Shown one piece after another: positions 54,432 to 62,141 of a stretch of 64,000 bases of DNA (its first letter is position 1; each line of letters starts with the position of its first letter). Below the pieces are notes generated by a model that was not told the origin of the DNA, ran no database searches, and was given only the letters and a program-made list of their open reading frames with translations. This DNA comes from Halarcobacter anaerophilus (lineage in GTDB: Bacteria; Campylobacterota; Campylobacteria; Campylobacterales; Arcobacteraceae). Made by a program: the position numbers and the translations under genes. The stretch spans positions 744,001 through 808,000 of the forward strand of contig NZ_CP041070.1 of assembly GCF_006459125.1 (NCBI RefSeq). The letters run 5' to 3'.

Positions 54432-56558
54432 ATGAGTTGTAATATAAAACTTTTACATAAAACTTCCAAAAGAGCAAGATTTTATTGTGAAAGCTTAAAA
54501 AATGAAGAGTATAACACTTCTTCTTTAATTCAATATTTAGAGTCCATTAACGGAATAAATAAAGTACGGATAAATAAAAAAATAGGTTCTATAGTTTTTG
54601 AACATGACGGCAGTGCGTTAAATACTATTAGAGATATTCTTTTGGGACTTGATGTAAACAAATATAAAATATGTGATACCTTCAAAGGTTCATGTATAGA
54701 TTGTATAGATGAGAGTGAACCTAGTTTAAACGGTGTAATAAGAGCAAGCAGTGTTTTAGTAGCAGAACGATTTATCTCAAATGATTTGGCAAAATTTCTT
54801 CTAACAACTGTTGCTGCAAAACCTCTTTTAGTAGAAGGAACAAAAGAGCTTTTTAAAGAGGGATTAACTTCTAAAGTTCTTGAAGCAACTGCTGTTTCGG
54901 TTAGTATTGCACGAAAAGATTATTTAGCTGCAAATAGTACCAATGCTATGCTTGAACTTGGCGAATATATTGAAGAGACTACGGTTCATAAAAGTGATGA
55001 TTTGATAAAAGAGTTGGCAAAACCAAATGTAACCAAAGCCTGGGTTGAGTTTGAAGAGAATGGAAAATTAACCCAAAAACTTATAAATACAAGTGAACTT
55101 AAAGTAGGGGATATAGTAATAGTAGGTGCTGGCGATACAATAGCCGTTGACGGTCATGTACTTACGGGAAATGCTTCTGTTAATCAAGTCTCAATGACAG
55201 GCGAGAGTGAACCTGTAGCAAAACAAAGAGGTGACAGGGTTATCTCAGGAACCGTTATAGAAGACGGAAGATTAAAAATCTGGGCTGAATACGTAGGAGA
55301 AGATACTGCAACTGCAAGAATAAAAAATTATATTGTAAGTTCTTTAAACGAAAAATCTTCTATAGGACTAAAAGCTACGAAACTAGCTGATAAATTAGTG
55401 CCTGTAACTTTAGGTTTGGCAGGAGTCTCTTATCTTATAAACAAAGATTTTGAGAGTGTTGCAGCTGTGCTTCAAGCTGATTACTCTTGTGCCCTTAAAC
55501 TAGCAACTCCCGTTGCTTTTAAATCTTCAATTTCAAAAGCGGGAAAAGACGGAATTATGATTAAAGGTGCAAAAGCTATTGAAGCTTTACATAGTGCCGA
55601 TACTTTTGTTTTTGATAAAACAGGAACCTTGACTTACGGTCATTTAGAAGTAGAATCTATTAACTCTTTTGATGAAAAGTGGGAAGAAGATGATATCTTA
55701 AATTTGACGGCAAGTGCGGAAGAACACTATTTTCATCCTGTTGCTGAAGCTGTTGTTAAAGCCGCAAAAGAGAAAGGTTTTGTTCATATGCATCACGAAG
55801 AGGTTGAATTTATTGTTGCACACGGCGTAAAAACTATTGTAAATGATAAGGAGGTCGTAATAGGAAGCAGACACTTTTTAGAAGATGATGAACAAATTGA
55901 TTTTTCTAATTATGAAGATAAAATAGAACAATGCCTATTGGACGGAAAAACTATTCTTTATGTAGGATATGACAAAAAACTTTTGGGTACTATAGGTATG
56001 AGAGATAAAGTTCGTGAAAATGCCAAAGATGTACTTCAAAAATTAAAATTATCGGGTGTAAAAAATATCGTAATGCTAACAGGTGATATAAAAGAGAAAG
56101 CGGAAGCTTTAGCTTTTGAGCTGGGAGTTGATACGGTGTATGCAAATATGAGACCCACTGATAAAGCAAATATAATAAATAAATTAAAAGAGCAGGGTTC
56201 TAAAATAGCTTTTGTAGGTGACGGTATAAATGATGCACCGGCTTTAATGAGTGCAGATGTCGGAATAAGTATGAGCAAAGGTGCCGATATTGCAAAAGCT
56301 ACAGCCGATATTGGATTATTAAAAGATGATTTGGTAGCTATTGCGGAAGTAAAAGAGTTGGCAAATAAAACAATGAAACTAATAAAATATAATTTTAATG
56401 CCACAGTAGGAATTAACAGTTTGATTCTAACAGGTGCTACCATCGGATTGTTTACCCCTATTACCACAGCTGTTTTACATAACGGAACGACTATAGGTTT
56501 ACTCTTTAATTCAATGAAGGGTGTTAGTATTAAAAATAGTATAGAAAATTCTAAATAA
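54432..56558 (+). CDS. P1B-type metal ATPase with SCA channel motif (P1B-6-like)
   Basis: A 708-residue ATPase. Residues 1-75 form an HMA-like domain lacking CxxC, with KRARF near 13, then a Cys cluster C81, C88, C91 (CDTFKGSCIDC). The channel helix reads DYSCALKLATPV (350-361) in place of CPC, the SCA-type pattern I associate with the P1B-6 class that includes FezB of ferrosomes. Catalytic parts are standard: TGESEP (256-261), D395 in FDKTGTLT, HP in HYFHPVAEA and GDGINDAPALM. Few strong hydrophobic segments lie between residues 100 and 180, so topology is unusual. Likely an iron pump loading a compartment, by context and class; not proven. Confidence 0.87.
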   Translation: MSCNIKLLHKTSKRARFYCESLKNEEYNTSSLIQYLESINGINKVRINKKIGSIVFEHDGSALNTIRDILLGLDVNKYKICDTFKGSCIDCIDESEPSLNGVIRASSVLVAERFISNDLAKFLLTTVAAKPLLVEGTKELFKEGLTSKVLEATAVSVSIARKDYLAANSTNAMLELGEYIEETTVHKSDDLIKELAKPNVTKAWVEFEENGKLTQKLINTSELKVGDIVIVGAGDTIAVDGHVLTGNASVNQVSMTGESEPVAKQRGDRVISGTVIEDGRLKIWAEYVGEDTATARIKNYIVSSLNEKSSIGLKATKLADKLVPVTLGLAGVSYLINKDFESVAAVLQADYSCALKLATPVAFKSSISKAGKDGIMIKGAKAIEALHSADTFVFDKTGTLTYGHLEVESINSFDEKWEEDDILNLTASAEEHYFHPVAEAVVKAAKEKGFVHMHHEEVEFIVAHGVKTIVNDKEVVIGSRHFLEDDEQIDFSNYEDKIEQCLLDGKTILYVGYDKKLLGTIGMRDKVRENAKDVLQKLKLSGVKNIVMLTGDIKEKAEALAFELGVDTVYANMRPTDKANIINKLKEQGSKIAFVGDGINDAPALMSADVGISMSKGADIAKATADIGLLKDDLVAIAEVKELANKTMKLIKYNFNATVGINSLILTGATIGLFTPITTAVLHNGTTIGLLFNSMKGVSIKNSIENSK

Positions 56559-56567
56559 AGAAGCAAT

Positions 56568-57248
56568 ATGGAAAATCAAATAATAGAACAAAAAGAGAAA
56601 AAGAGTTATCTGCCGGAAATAGATTTAGATACGAAAAAAGAGCTGGCTAAAATAGGAATGACGGCTTCAATGGGAATCACAGTTGCTACTTCAATGTATA
56701 TGAAAACAAAATTTATGAAAAGACTTCATGTAGTAGCAGGTGTTGCCCTTGTAGGCTTCTCTTATTGGCATCATACTTTATATCAGCCCTCAAAAAAGAA
56801 GACTAAAAAAGAGCTGTCAAAAATAGATAACAGTGTAAAAGAGCTTGAGCAGACAAAAAATGGGCAGACAGAAGAGGAACAAGTAGAAGAAGAAAACTTG
56901 GCAATCTCTTTAAATGACTTTTTTGTTGAATTAGCAGTAAAAGGAAAATTAACCCATAAAGAGTCCCAATCTTTTAAAGATAAAATTGATACTCTGTTGT
57001 CAAATTATGAAGTACCTTCAATAAATATTTTATTGGATATTAGAGAGTTTGAAGGAATAGAGTTAAAAGGTTTATGGGATGAAATCCTTTTTACGGTTAA
57101 ACATATTAAAGAGATAAAAAAAGTCAGTATTGTAGGTCATAGTAAGTTTGAGGAATATTTTATAAATATTGCTCATAAAATGATCTCTTTTAAATTAAAA
57201 TATTTTGAGGATTATTCCAAAGCCAGAGAGTGGCTTTTATCAAACTAA
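56568..57248 (+). CDS. Membrane-anchored protein with C-terminal SpoIIAA/STAS-like domain
   Basis: A 226-residue protein. The N-terminus (about 30-70) has two short hydrophobic segments (IGMTASMGITVATSMYM; LHVVAGVALVGFSYWHH), then a Glu-rich linker (TEEEQVEEE), and residues about 105-226 resemble SpoIIAA-like/STAS domains (INILLDIREFEGIELKGLWD, VSIVGHSKFEEYFINIA, KAREWL). STAS domains bind partner proteins or lipids. The last gene of the operon, nine bases after the second ATPase; a short hairpin follows. Confidence 0.75.
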   Translation: MENQIIEQKEKKSYLPEIDLDTKKELAKIGMTASMGITVATSMYMKTKFMKRLHVVAGVALVGFSYWHHTLYQPSKKKTKKELSKIDNSVKELEQTKNGQTEEEQVEEENLAISLNDFFVELAVKGKLTHKESQSFKDKIDTLLSNYEVPSINILLDIREFEGIELKGLWDEILFTVKHIKEIKKVSIVGHSKFEEYFINIAHKMISFKLKYFEDYSKAREWLLSN

Positions 57249-57249
57249 A

Positions 57250-57271
57250 AAAGGATAATTATTTATCCTTT
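57250..57271. terminator. Bidirectional hairpin after the ATPase operon
   Basis: AAAGGATAA / TTATCCTTT stem (9 bp) with a 4-base loop between convergent genes. The T-run is short, so strength is uncertain. Confidence 0.6.
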
Positions 57272-57510
57272 GCAGTTTTTAGCAGATTAACATACCAATC
57301 TTCACTTATATCTTCTGATTCTAAATCACATAAAATAATCTCTAAACCGTTTGCAGTATAAGAGAGTTCTTCTATTTTCTCTTCAGGGATAAACAGTGCT
57401 TCAAGACAGTAGTCATACAGCTGTTCGTCACAAACGATATCTTCCATACCCCAACCCTCTTCAAATTCACTGATTATGAAATACTTTTCATAGTCAATAA
57501 CTCTTTTCAT
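57259..57510 (-). CDS. Hypothetical acidic protein under a Fur-like site
   Basis: An 83-residue protein (MKRVIDYEKYFIISEFEEGW onward), acidic, no signal or membrane helix, with Cys in DIVCDEQLYDYCLEAL and ILCDLE. The ATG at 57510 follows AAAGGAG by five bases; an in-frame upstream ATG at 57555 would run through the Fur-like site, so it is not preferred. No family recognised. Confidence 0.7.
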   Translation of the reverse strand: MKRVIDYEKYFIISEFEEGWGMEDIVCDEQLYDYCLEALFIPEEKIEELSYTANGLEIILCDLESEDISEDWYVNLLKTAKDK

Positions 57511-57524
57511 AAGACTCCTTTTAT

Positions 57525-57543
57525 AATTATGATAATCGGTATT
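57525..57543 (-). promoter_or_regulatory. Fur-box-like site before the acidic hypothetical gene
   Basis: AATTATGATAATCGGTATT, 14 of 19 to the Fur consensus, ends 14 bases before the start at 57510. Confidence 0.55.
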
Positions 57544-57601
57544 AAAAATTTTCATGAATAATATAACTAAAATACTTTGTATGAACTTAATAAAAGATAA
57601 A

Positions 57602-57633
57602 TTATAGGGAGGAAAAAAAGAAACTCCCTATAA
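57602..57633 (-). terminator. Terminator after the DUF4198 gene
   Basis: A perfect 10-bp stem TTATAGGGAG / CTCCCTATAA with a 12-base loop, about 50 bases past the DUF4198 stop on the minus strand, followed by AT-rich sequence. Confidence 0.65.
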
Positions 57634-57680
57634 GTTTTGAGTAGTCTATTTTTATTTAAACCAGTTTTAATAACTTTGTT

Positions 57681-58532
57681 TTATTTCATAGGTTTAGCTT
57701 CAACCCAGATTACGGCATCTTGGCTTAGTTCTTTACCTTTATATTCTTTATCCGAACCTACACCTAAAGCGCAAAAGCCCCAAAATCCTGCTTTTGGAAT
57801 AGAAAAAGTAAATTCACCGTCTTTGTTCGCTTTTATTCCCATTGTTATAAAAGCATCTTGCGGCGCTTGTACATATGATGATCCCATTTTATTGTTTTTT
57901 AAATCTACGTCTCTGTTTAGATATTCAACTTCAATTTCTGCAAAAGGTACAACTTTACCGTTTGATTTAACAACTCCGGTAAAACTTCCGCCTTCCCAAA
58001 TTGCATAAGGTTTTGTCAAAGGTACGATTTCAGCTTTTAATCCTAACTCTTCATCCCAACCTGTAGGAGTTCCCGCAACATTTACTATTGATTTTGTAAT
58101 TTGCTGGATATAGATATCTTCTCCTGCTTCATAATAAGGTGCCGGTTTTAAGATTAAAATATGATCTCCCATTCTTCTTGCTTTATATTGTGAAGCATAA
58201 GCATGACCGCTGTTATGATTTCCTTTAAAGGTTATATCTTTTAAAGTCGATTTTAGATCTTTCTTTTTGCCTTTATTTATTACATAAAACTCTTCAACGG
58301 GCATAAGTTTTTTTGAATCATGTTGTTTACCCATATCCATTGTATGCTCATCTGCAAAAGGGTGGGTGAAAACTTCTCTTAGTTCAATAGTCTGACCTTT
58401 TGTTAAAGCTGTATTTGGTGTATACAACATCTGAAAGTGTGCCAATGCACTTGTAGCCATGATAGTTGTTGCAGCAGCTGCACTTATTAGAAACTTTTTA
58501 CTTGAAAATTTAAGTTCATCCTTCTTTAACAT
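57681..58532 (-). CDS. DUF4198 periplasmic protein
   Basis: A 283-residue exported protein: after a cytosolic start (MLKKDELKFSSKK) a signal segment FLISAAAATTIMATSALAH, then His-rich HFQMLYT, HPFADEHTMDMGKQH and HNSGHAY, which may bind metal. Later phrases (WEGGSFTGVVKSNGKVVPFAEIEVEY, FSIPKAGFWGFCALGVG) match DUF4198, a family of predicted transition-metal-handling periplasmic proteins. The shared 10-mer GTTATCAATA lies at 58563-58572 just upstream, so it probably has its own iron-responsive promoter after the feo operon. Confidence 0.82.
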   Translation of the reverse strand: MLKKDELKFSSKKFLISAAAATTIMATSALAHFQMLYTPNTALTKGQTIELREVFTHPFADEHTMDMGKQHDSKKLMPVEEFYVINKGKKKDLKSTLKDITFKGNHNSGHAYASQYKARRMGDHILILKPAPYYEAGEDIYIQQITKSIVNVAGTPTGWDEELGLKAEIVPLTKPYAIWEGGSFTGVVKSNGKVVPFAEIEVEYLNRDVDLKNNKMGSSYVQAPQDAFITMGIKANKDGEFTFSIPKAGFWGFCALGVGSDKEYKGKELSQDAVIWVEAKPMK

Positions 58533-58617
58533 TGTTCTTCCTTTATAATAATTTTAAGAATTGTTATCAATAAAATAAAATGCCGAGTTTGAAATGCGGC
58601 ATAAAATAATAAACCTT

Positions 58618-58917
58618 TTATTCAGTTATATCTGAACCTTTAACTTTTACTTGGTGTCCTTCTCCCGCACTAAATACGGCAGTATATTCACCTTCGGGTT
58701 TTTTAAATGTAACTTCACTATCTTCACTCATTTTTGTTTTAAGAACTTCTTTGCCGTCTTTTAAAATATAAAAGTTTACTCCGCTAGCACTGCTTCCGTC
58801 ACTAAAACCCCCTTCACAAGTAACAGTACCGTCACCGTTATCAAAACAACTCATAATTGCCGTATGGGCAAACACCGAACTAGCAAAAAATGCTAAACTA
58901 ATTAAAATCTTTTTCAT
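58618..58917 (-). CDS. Small exported protein of the feo operon
   Basis: A 99-residue protein with a signal peptide (KKILISLAFFASSVFA, then HTAIMSCFDNGDGTVTCEGG). Two Cys, in SCFD and TCEG, could form a disulfide, and the rest is a small beta sandwich (FYILKDGKEVLKTKM). It starts two bases after the feoB stop, so it is co-transcribed. Function unknown; the mature N-terminal His is notable as a possible metal ligand. Confidence 0.75.
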   Translation of the reverse strand: MKKILISLAFFASSVFAHTAIMSCFDNGDGTVTCEGGFSDGSSASGVNFYILKDGKEVLKTKMSEDSEVTFKKPEGEYTAVFSAGEGHQVKVKGSDITE

Positions 58918-58919
58918 TT

Positions 58920-61436
58920 TTATTCTCCTTTATTAAGATTTTTGTCATAAATGTTATATTGACCTTGTGCTTTTGATTGTAAGCCGCCTTTCCAGTTTAT
59001 TCTTTTACTTGGAACTAAACCTATTATCAATGCAATTGAGACAATCGTAATGTAAAAGTAGGTCATAGCTTCTACACCGCTCCAGTTGTTTATCAATCCC
59101 ACACTAAATACGATTGAAGATAAAACAATTCCTAAAAGTACAGGAAAAAATATTGCAAAAACCATCCATTTGTAACTGTTTGTCTGCATTTTTACTACAA
59201 TCATTGTTGCAATACAAGGAGGAGTTAAAAGCATAAAAATTATAATTGCAGCTGCATGAAGAGGAGTATATCCGCTGTTTAATGCCATTGCTTCTTCTGC
59301 TCTCATATCATCTGCTTTATTGTTTTCATAAATTGAACCAAGCGTTGCAACCGCACTCTCTCTTGCTGCAAAAGAGCTTAGAAAGGCTACATTTATTTTC
59401 CAATCAAATCCTGCGTATTGGGTTACGGGTTCGATTGCTCTACCTGCCATACCAAGAAGAGAGTTTTCTACTTTTTCGTTTTTTATTGCTCTTAAAATTC
59501 TTTTTCTGTCTGTTGATAATTTTCTAAGAGCTTTATTTACGGTTTTAGCCTCTTTATCTCTTTTTGGTTTTATAAATTTAAAATATGATTCATTTAACGC
59601 AAGATAATCTTCGTCAATAGCTTTTGCCGAATCTTTTGACGTAGCAACCATTCTTTTTGTTCTATACCCGTCATAATAGTTTAAAAGTTCAGATACCTCT
59701 TCTTTTGTATTAACCTCTTCATAATATTTGCTTTTTTTAACTTTGTTATCAAAAGAGCTTAATGCTTTATCAAGAGATTTTTCATATTTAGCCTCTGCTT
59801 CTTTATTTAATCCCGGAAGTTGCAACATTGCAAAAAGAACTATAGCAACTGCCAATACTATGGTTACGACTTTTTTAATATATATCCAAACTCTTTGTGA
59901 GGCTCTTATAATTACACCTTTGAAAGTAGGCATATGATAAGGAGGCAGTTCCATTAAAAAAGGTGCTGTCTCTCTTGCTTTTAAAACAGTTGTAGTTAAT
60001 AATTTTGCCACAATAAGAGCAACAAAAAGAGTAACGGTTGAGATAAAAAACATCATCAAAGCCATATCAGGTTTAAAAAAAGCACCCAGCAAAAGGGTAT
60101 AAAAAGGAACTTTTGCCAAACAGTTCATATATGGAACGGAAAAAATAGTAGCCATTCTAGCTCTGTCATCCGCAATTCCTTTTGTAGCCATAACACCAGG
60201 AACCGCACAACCTCCGACCATTGCCCCTCCTAAAACCAAAGGAAGAGTTGACTGTCCGTGAAGACCGAATCTTTTAAAGACTCTATCTAAAATAAAAGCC
60301 ATTCTAGGCATATATCCAACATCTTCCATAATCGCAATAAGAGCAAAAAGAATAAAAAATATGGGAATATAGTTCATAAGTGCATTTGCACTATTTACCA
60401 TCCATATACCAAAATCCGTAATCATAGGAACATCTATCAAATTAGCAGGAGGTAAGATATCTATTACAAAGTTTTTAATTGCCGCAAGTATAGGCCAAGT
60501 GTAATCCGTAAGTTTATATCCCCAGACAATTGAAATTTCATACACTAAAAACATAATCAAAATCAAAATAGGGAGAGCCAGAAATCTATTTAAAAGGATT
60601 TTATCTGCTTTATCCGTTAAAGTCTCTTGTCCTATTTTTTTCTCTTTTACTGCTTTGTGATAAATTATATCGGCAGATTCATATCTAACCGAAGCTAGAA
60701 AAGAAGGAGAGTCTTTATCATATTTTTCATGAAAAATATTTTCTTCTTTTTTTACATCCTCTTCAATATTTGAAAACTGATGTTTTAAATGTTCGGTGAT
60801 ACTTGTATCACCTTCTAAAAGTTTAATTGCAAGCCATCTTTTATTTAAAGGTGAAGTGCTTGAAGAAATTTTTTCTTCAATAGCATTGATATGGGGTTCC
60901 AGCTCTTCATAATTGATTTTAAAATCTTCATATTGTTGATTATTTGAAGCAATATTTACGATATTTTGCATTATCTCTTCTGATCCGATTCCTTTTGAAC
61001 CTGTAGCTTCAATAACGGGGCAATTAAGCATTTTTGCTATTTTTTTAGAATCAATTTCAATCTCTCTTCTTTTTGCTACATCCATCATATTTAATACAAC
61101 AATAACCGGAATTCCTATTTCAAGAAGCTGAAAAGTTAAGTATAAATTTCTTTTAATATTTGAAGCATCTACAACATTTACAATTACATCGGGATTTTCA
61201 TCTATTATAAACTCTTTTGCGACTCTCTCTTCTAAAGAGTAAGAACTAAAAGAGTAAGTTCCTGGTAAATCAACCATCTCTATTCTATGTTCATTGTATG
61301 TGAAAAATCCTGTTTTTTTATCTACCGTAACACCTGGATAGTTGGCAATATGTTGTTCAATTCCACTTACCATATTAAAAATTGTGGATTTACCGCAATT
61401 TGGTTGTCCTGCAAGCGCTACTTTAATTTTCTTCAT
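58920..61436 (-). CDS. feoB: Ferrous iron transport GTPase FeoB
   Basis: An 838-residue inner-membrane ferrous iron importer. The N-terminal G domain has G1 GQPNCGKST (residues 10-18), G3 DLPGTYSFSSYS (near 57), G4 NMMD (near 115), and a GDI-like helical part. The membrane core has the two gate motifs with Cys, GGCAVPGVMATKGI (near 411) and PPCIATMIVVKMQT (near 739). An extra loop of about 120 residues (about 545-665, Lys/Glu-rich) lies between gate regions. It overlaps feoA by 14 bases. Confidence 0.97.
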   Translation of the reverse strand: MKKIKVALAGQPNCGKSTIFNMVSGIEQHIANYPGVTVDKKTGFFTYNEHRIEMVDLPGTYSFSSYSLEERVAKEFIIDENPDVIVNVVDASNIKRNLYLTFQLLEIGIPVIVVLNMMDVAKRREIEIDSKKIAKMLNCPVIEATGSKGIGSEEIMQNIVNIASNNQQYEDFKINYEELEPHINAIEEKISSSTSPLNKRWLAIKLLEGDTSITEHLKHQFSNIEEDVKKEENIFHEKYDKDSPSFLASVRYESADIIYHKAVKEKKIGQETLTDKADKILLNRFLALPILILIMFLVYEISIVWGYKLTDYTWPILAAIKNFVIDILPPANLIDVPMITDFGIWMVNSANALMNYIPIFFILFALIAIMEDVGYMPRMAFILDRVFKRFGLHGQSTLPLVLGGAMVGGCAVPGVMATKGIADDRARMATIFSVPYMNCLAKVPFYTLLLGAFFKPDMALMMFFISTVTLFVALIVAKLLTTTVLKARETAPFLMELPPYHMPTFKGVIIRASQRVWIYIKKVVTIVLAVAIVLFAMLQLPGLNKEAEAKYEKSLDKALSSFDNKVKKSKYYEEVNTKEEVSELLNYYDGYRTKRMVATSKDSAKAIDEDYLALNESYFKFIKPKRDKEAKTVNKALRKLSTDRKRILRAIKNEKVENSLLGMAGRAIEPVTQYAGFDWKINVAFLSSFAARESAVATLGSIYENNKADDMRAEEAMALNSGYTPLHAAAIIIFMLLTPPCIATMIVVKMQTNSYKWMVFAIFFPVLLGIVLSSIVFSVGLINNWSGVEAMTYFYITIVSIALIIGLVPSKRINWKGGLQSKAQGQYNIYDKNLNKGE

Positions 61437-61677
61437 TCATTTTTTCCTCTATCTCTATTAGTCGGGCTTCGCTTTTTCTTACACTTAAATGATAATTATG
61501 TAGTTTTAACTCCATTGGATCAAAAAGAGGAGCTTCTCTTATTACTTCTATTTCTACATTATTTACAAAGCCCATATCTAAAAGTTTGTGTAAGAGTTTG
61601 CCTTTTGCATGTAGTTTTCTTACTCTTGCTTTTTTACCTTTTGGAAGAATATCCAGGGTTTTAACTTTTGCATTCAT
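61423..61677 (-). CDS. feoA: FeoA-like ferrous iron transport accessory protein
   Basis: An 84-residue SH3-like protein (TLDILPKGKKARVRKLHAKG; LLDMGFVNNVEIEVIREAPL; LHNYHLSVRKSEARLI), the FeoA fold that binds and modulates FeoB. It precedes feoB with an overlap of 14 bases. Confidence 0.92.
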   Translation of the reverse strand: MNAKVKTLDILPKGKKARVRKLHAKGKLLHKLLDMGFVNNVEIEVIREAPLFDPMELKLHNYHLSVRKSEARLIEIEEKMNEEN

Positions 61678-61791
61678 GATTTATCCTTATTGTCAAAGAT
61701 ATTGTTTTTATACAATACTTTATTGAGCCGATTTTGAAATCAAATTAAATATTTGAAAGTCTATTTTGTAATGAAAAATAAAAAATTTAAA

Positions 61792-61908
61792 CTATTTTTT
61801 TGAAGAACAATTCTTGTCTCCGCAATTACAACCGCCACTTTTAAATGTTTTTTTAAATATATAATATAGTGCCAACAGAGCAATTATTACCAATATAAAA
61901 TTTTCCAT
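61792..61908 (-). CDS. FeoB-associated Cys-rich membrane peptide
   Basis: A 38-residue peptide: one membrane helix (MENFILVIIALLALYYIF) and a short Cys-rich tail (GGCNCGDKNCSS). This is the family of small Cys-rich membrane proteins found beside feoB, called FeoC-like in some genomes. A good ribosome site (AAGGA) lies six bases before the ATG. It would start the feo operon, 114 bases before feoA. Confidence 0.85.
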   Translation of the reverse strand: MENFILVIIALLALYYIFKKTFKSGGCNCGDKNCSSKK

Positions 61909-61930
61909 AATTAGTCCTTATAATAAATAG

Positions 61931-61956
61931 TGATTTTAATAATAATTATTAATTAG
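61931..61956 (-). promoter_or_regulatory. AT-rich inverted repeat, possible Fur site of the feo operon
   Basis: TTTTAATAATAATTATTAATTAG, a near-palindrome (TTAATAATAATTATTAA), stands 25-50 bases upstream of the Cys-rich peptide gene. It lacks the G/C of the Fur consensus, so this is weak. Confidence 0.35.
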
Positions 61957-62107
61957 AATTGTAATATATTGACTCTTTATAAATTCTTAAAAGTAAATCA
62001 TTTTTTTTAAAAAAAATTAATATAAGTAAAAGTTATCTATCTTTTGTCTTTTTAATAATAATTTTCCCAATTTAATTAAATAATACCCTTCTAATACTTT
62101 TTTTCTG

Positions 62108-62113
62108 TATAAT
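62108..62113 (+). promoter_or_regulatory. -10 promoter element of the sensor kinase gene
   Basis: TATAAT in TCTGTATAATTG, 28 bases before the kinase start, with AAAGGAAA as ribosome site. Confidence 0.5.
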
Positions 62114-62141
62114 TGAATAAGTTATTATAAAAAGGAAAAAA

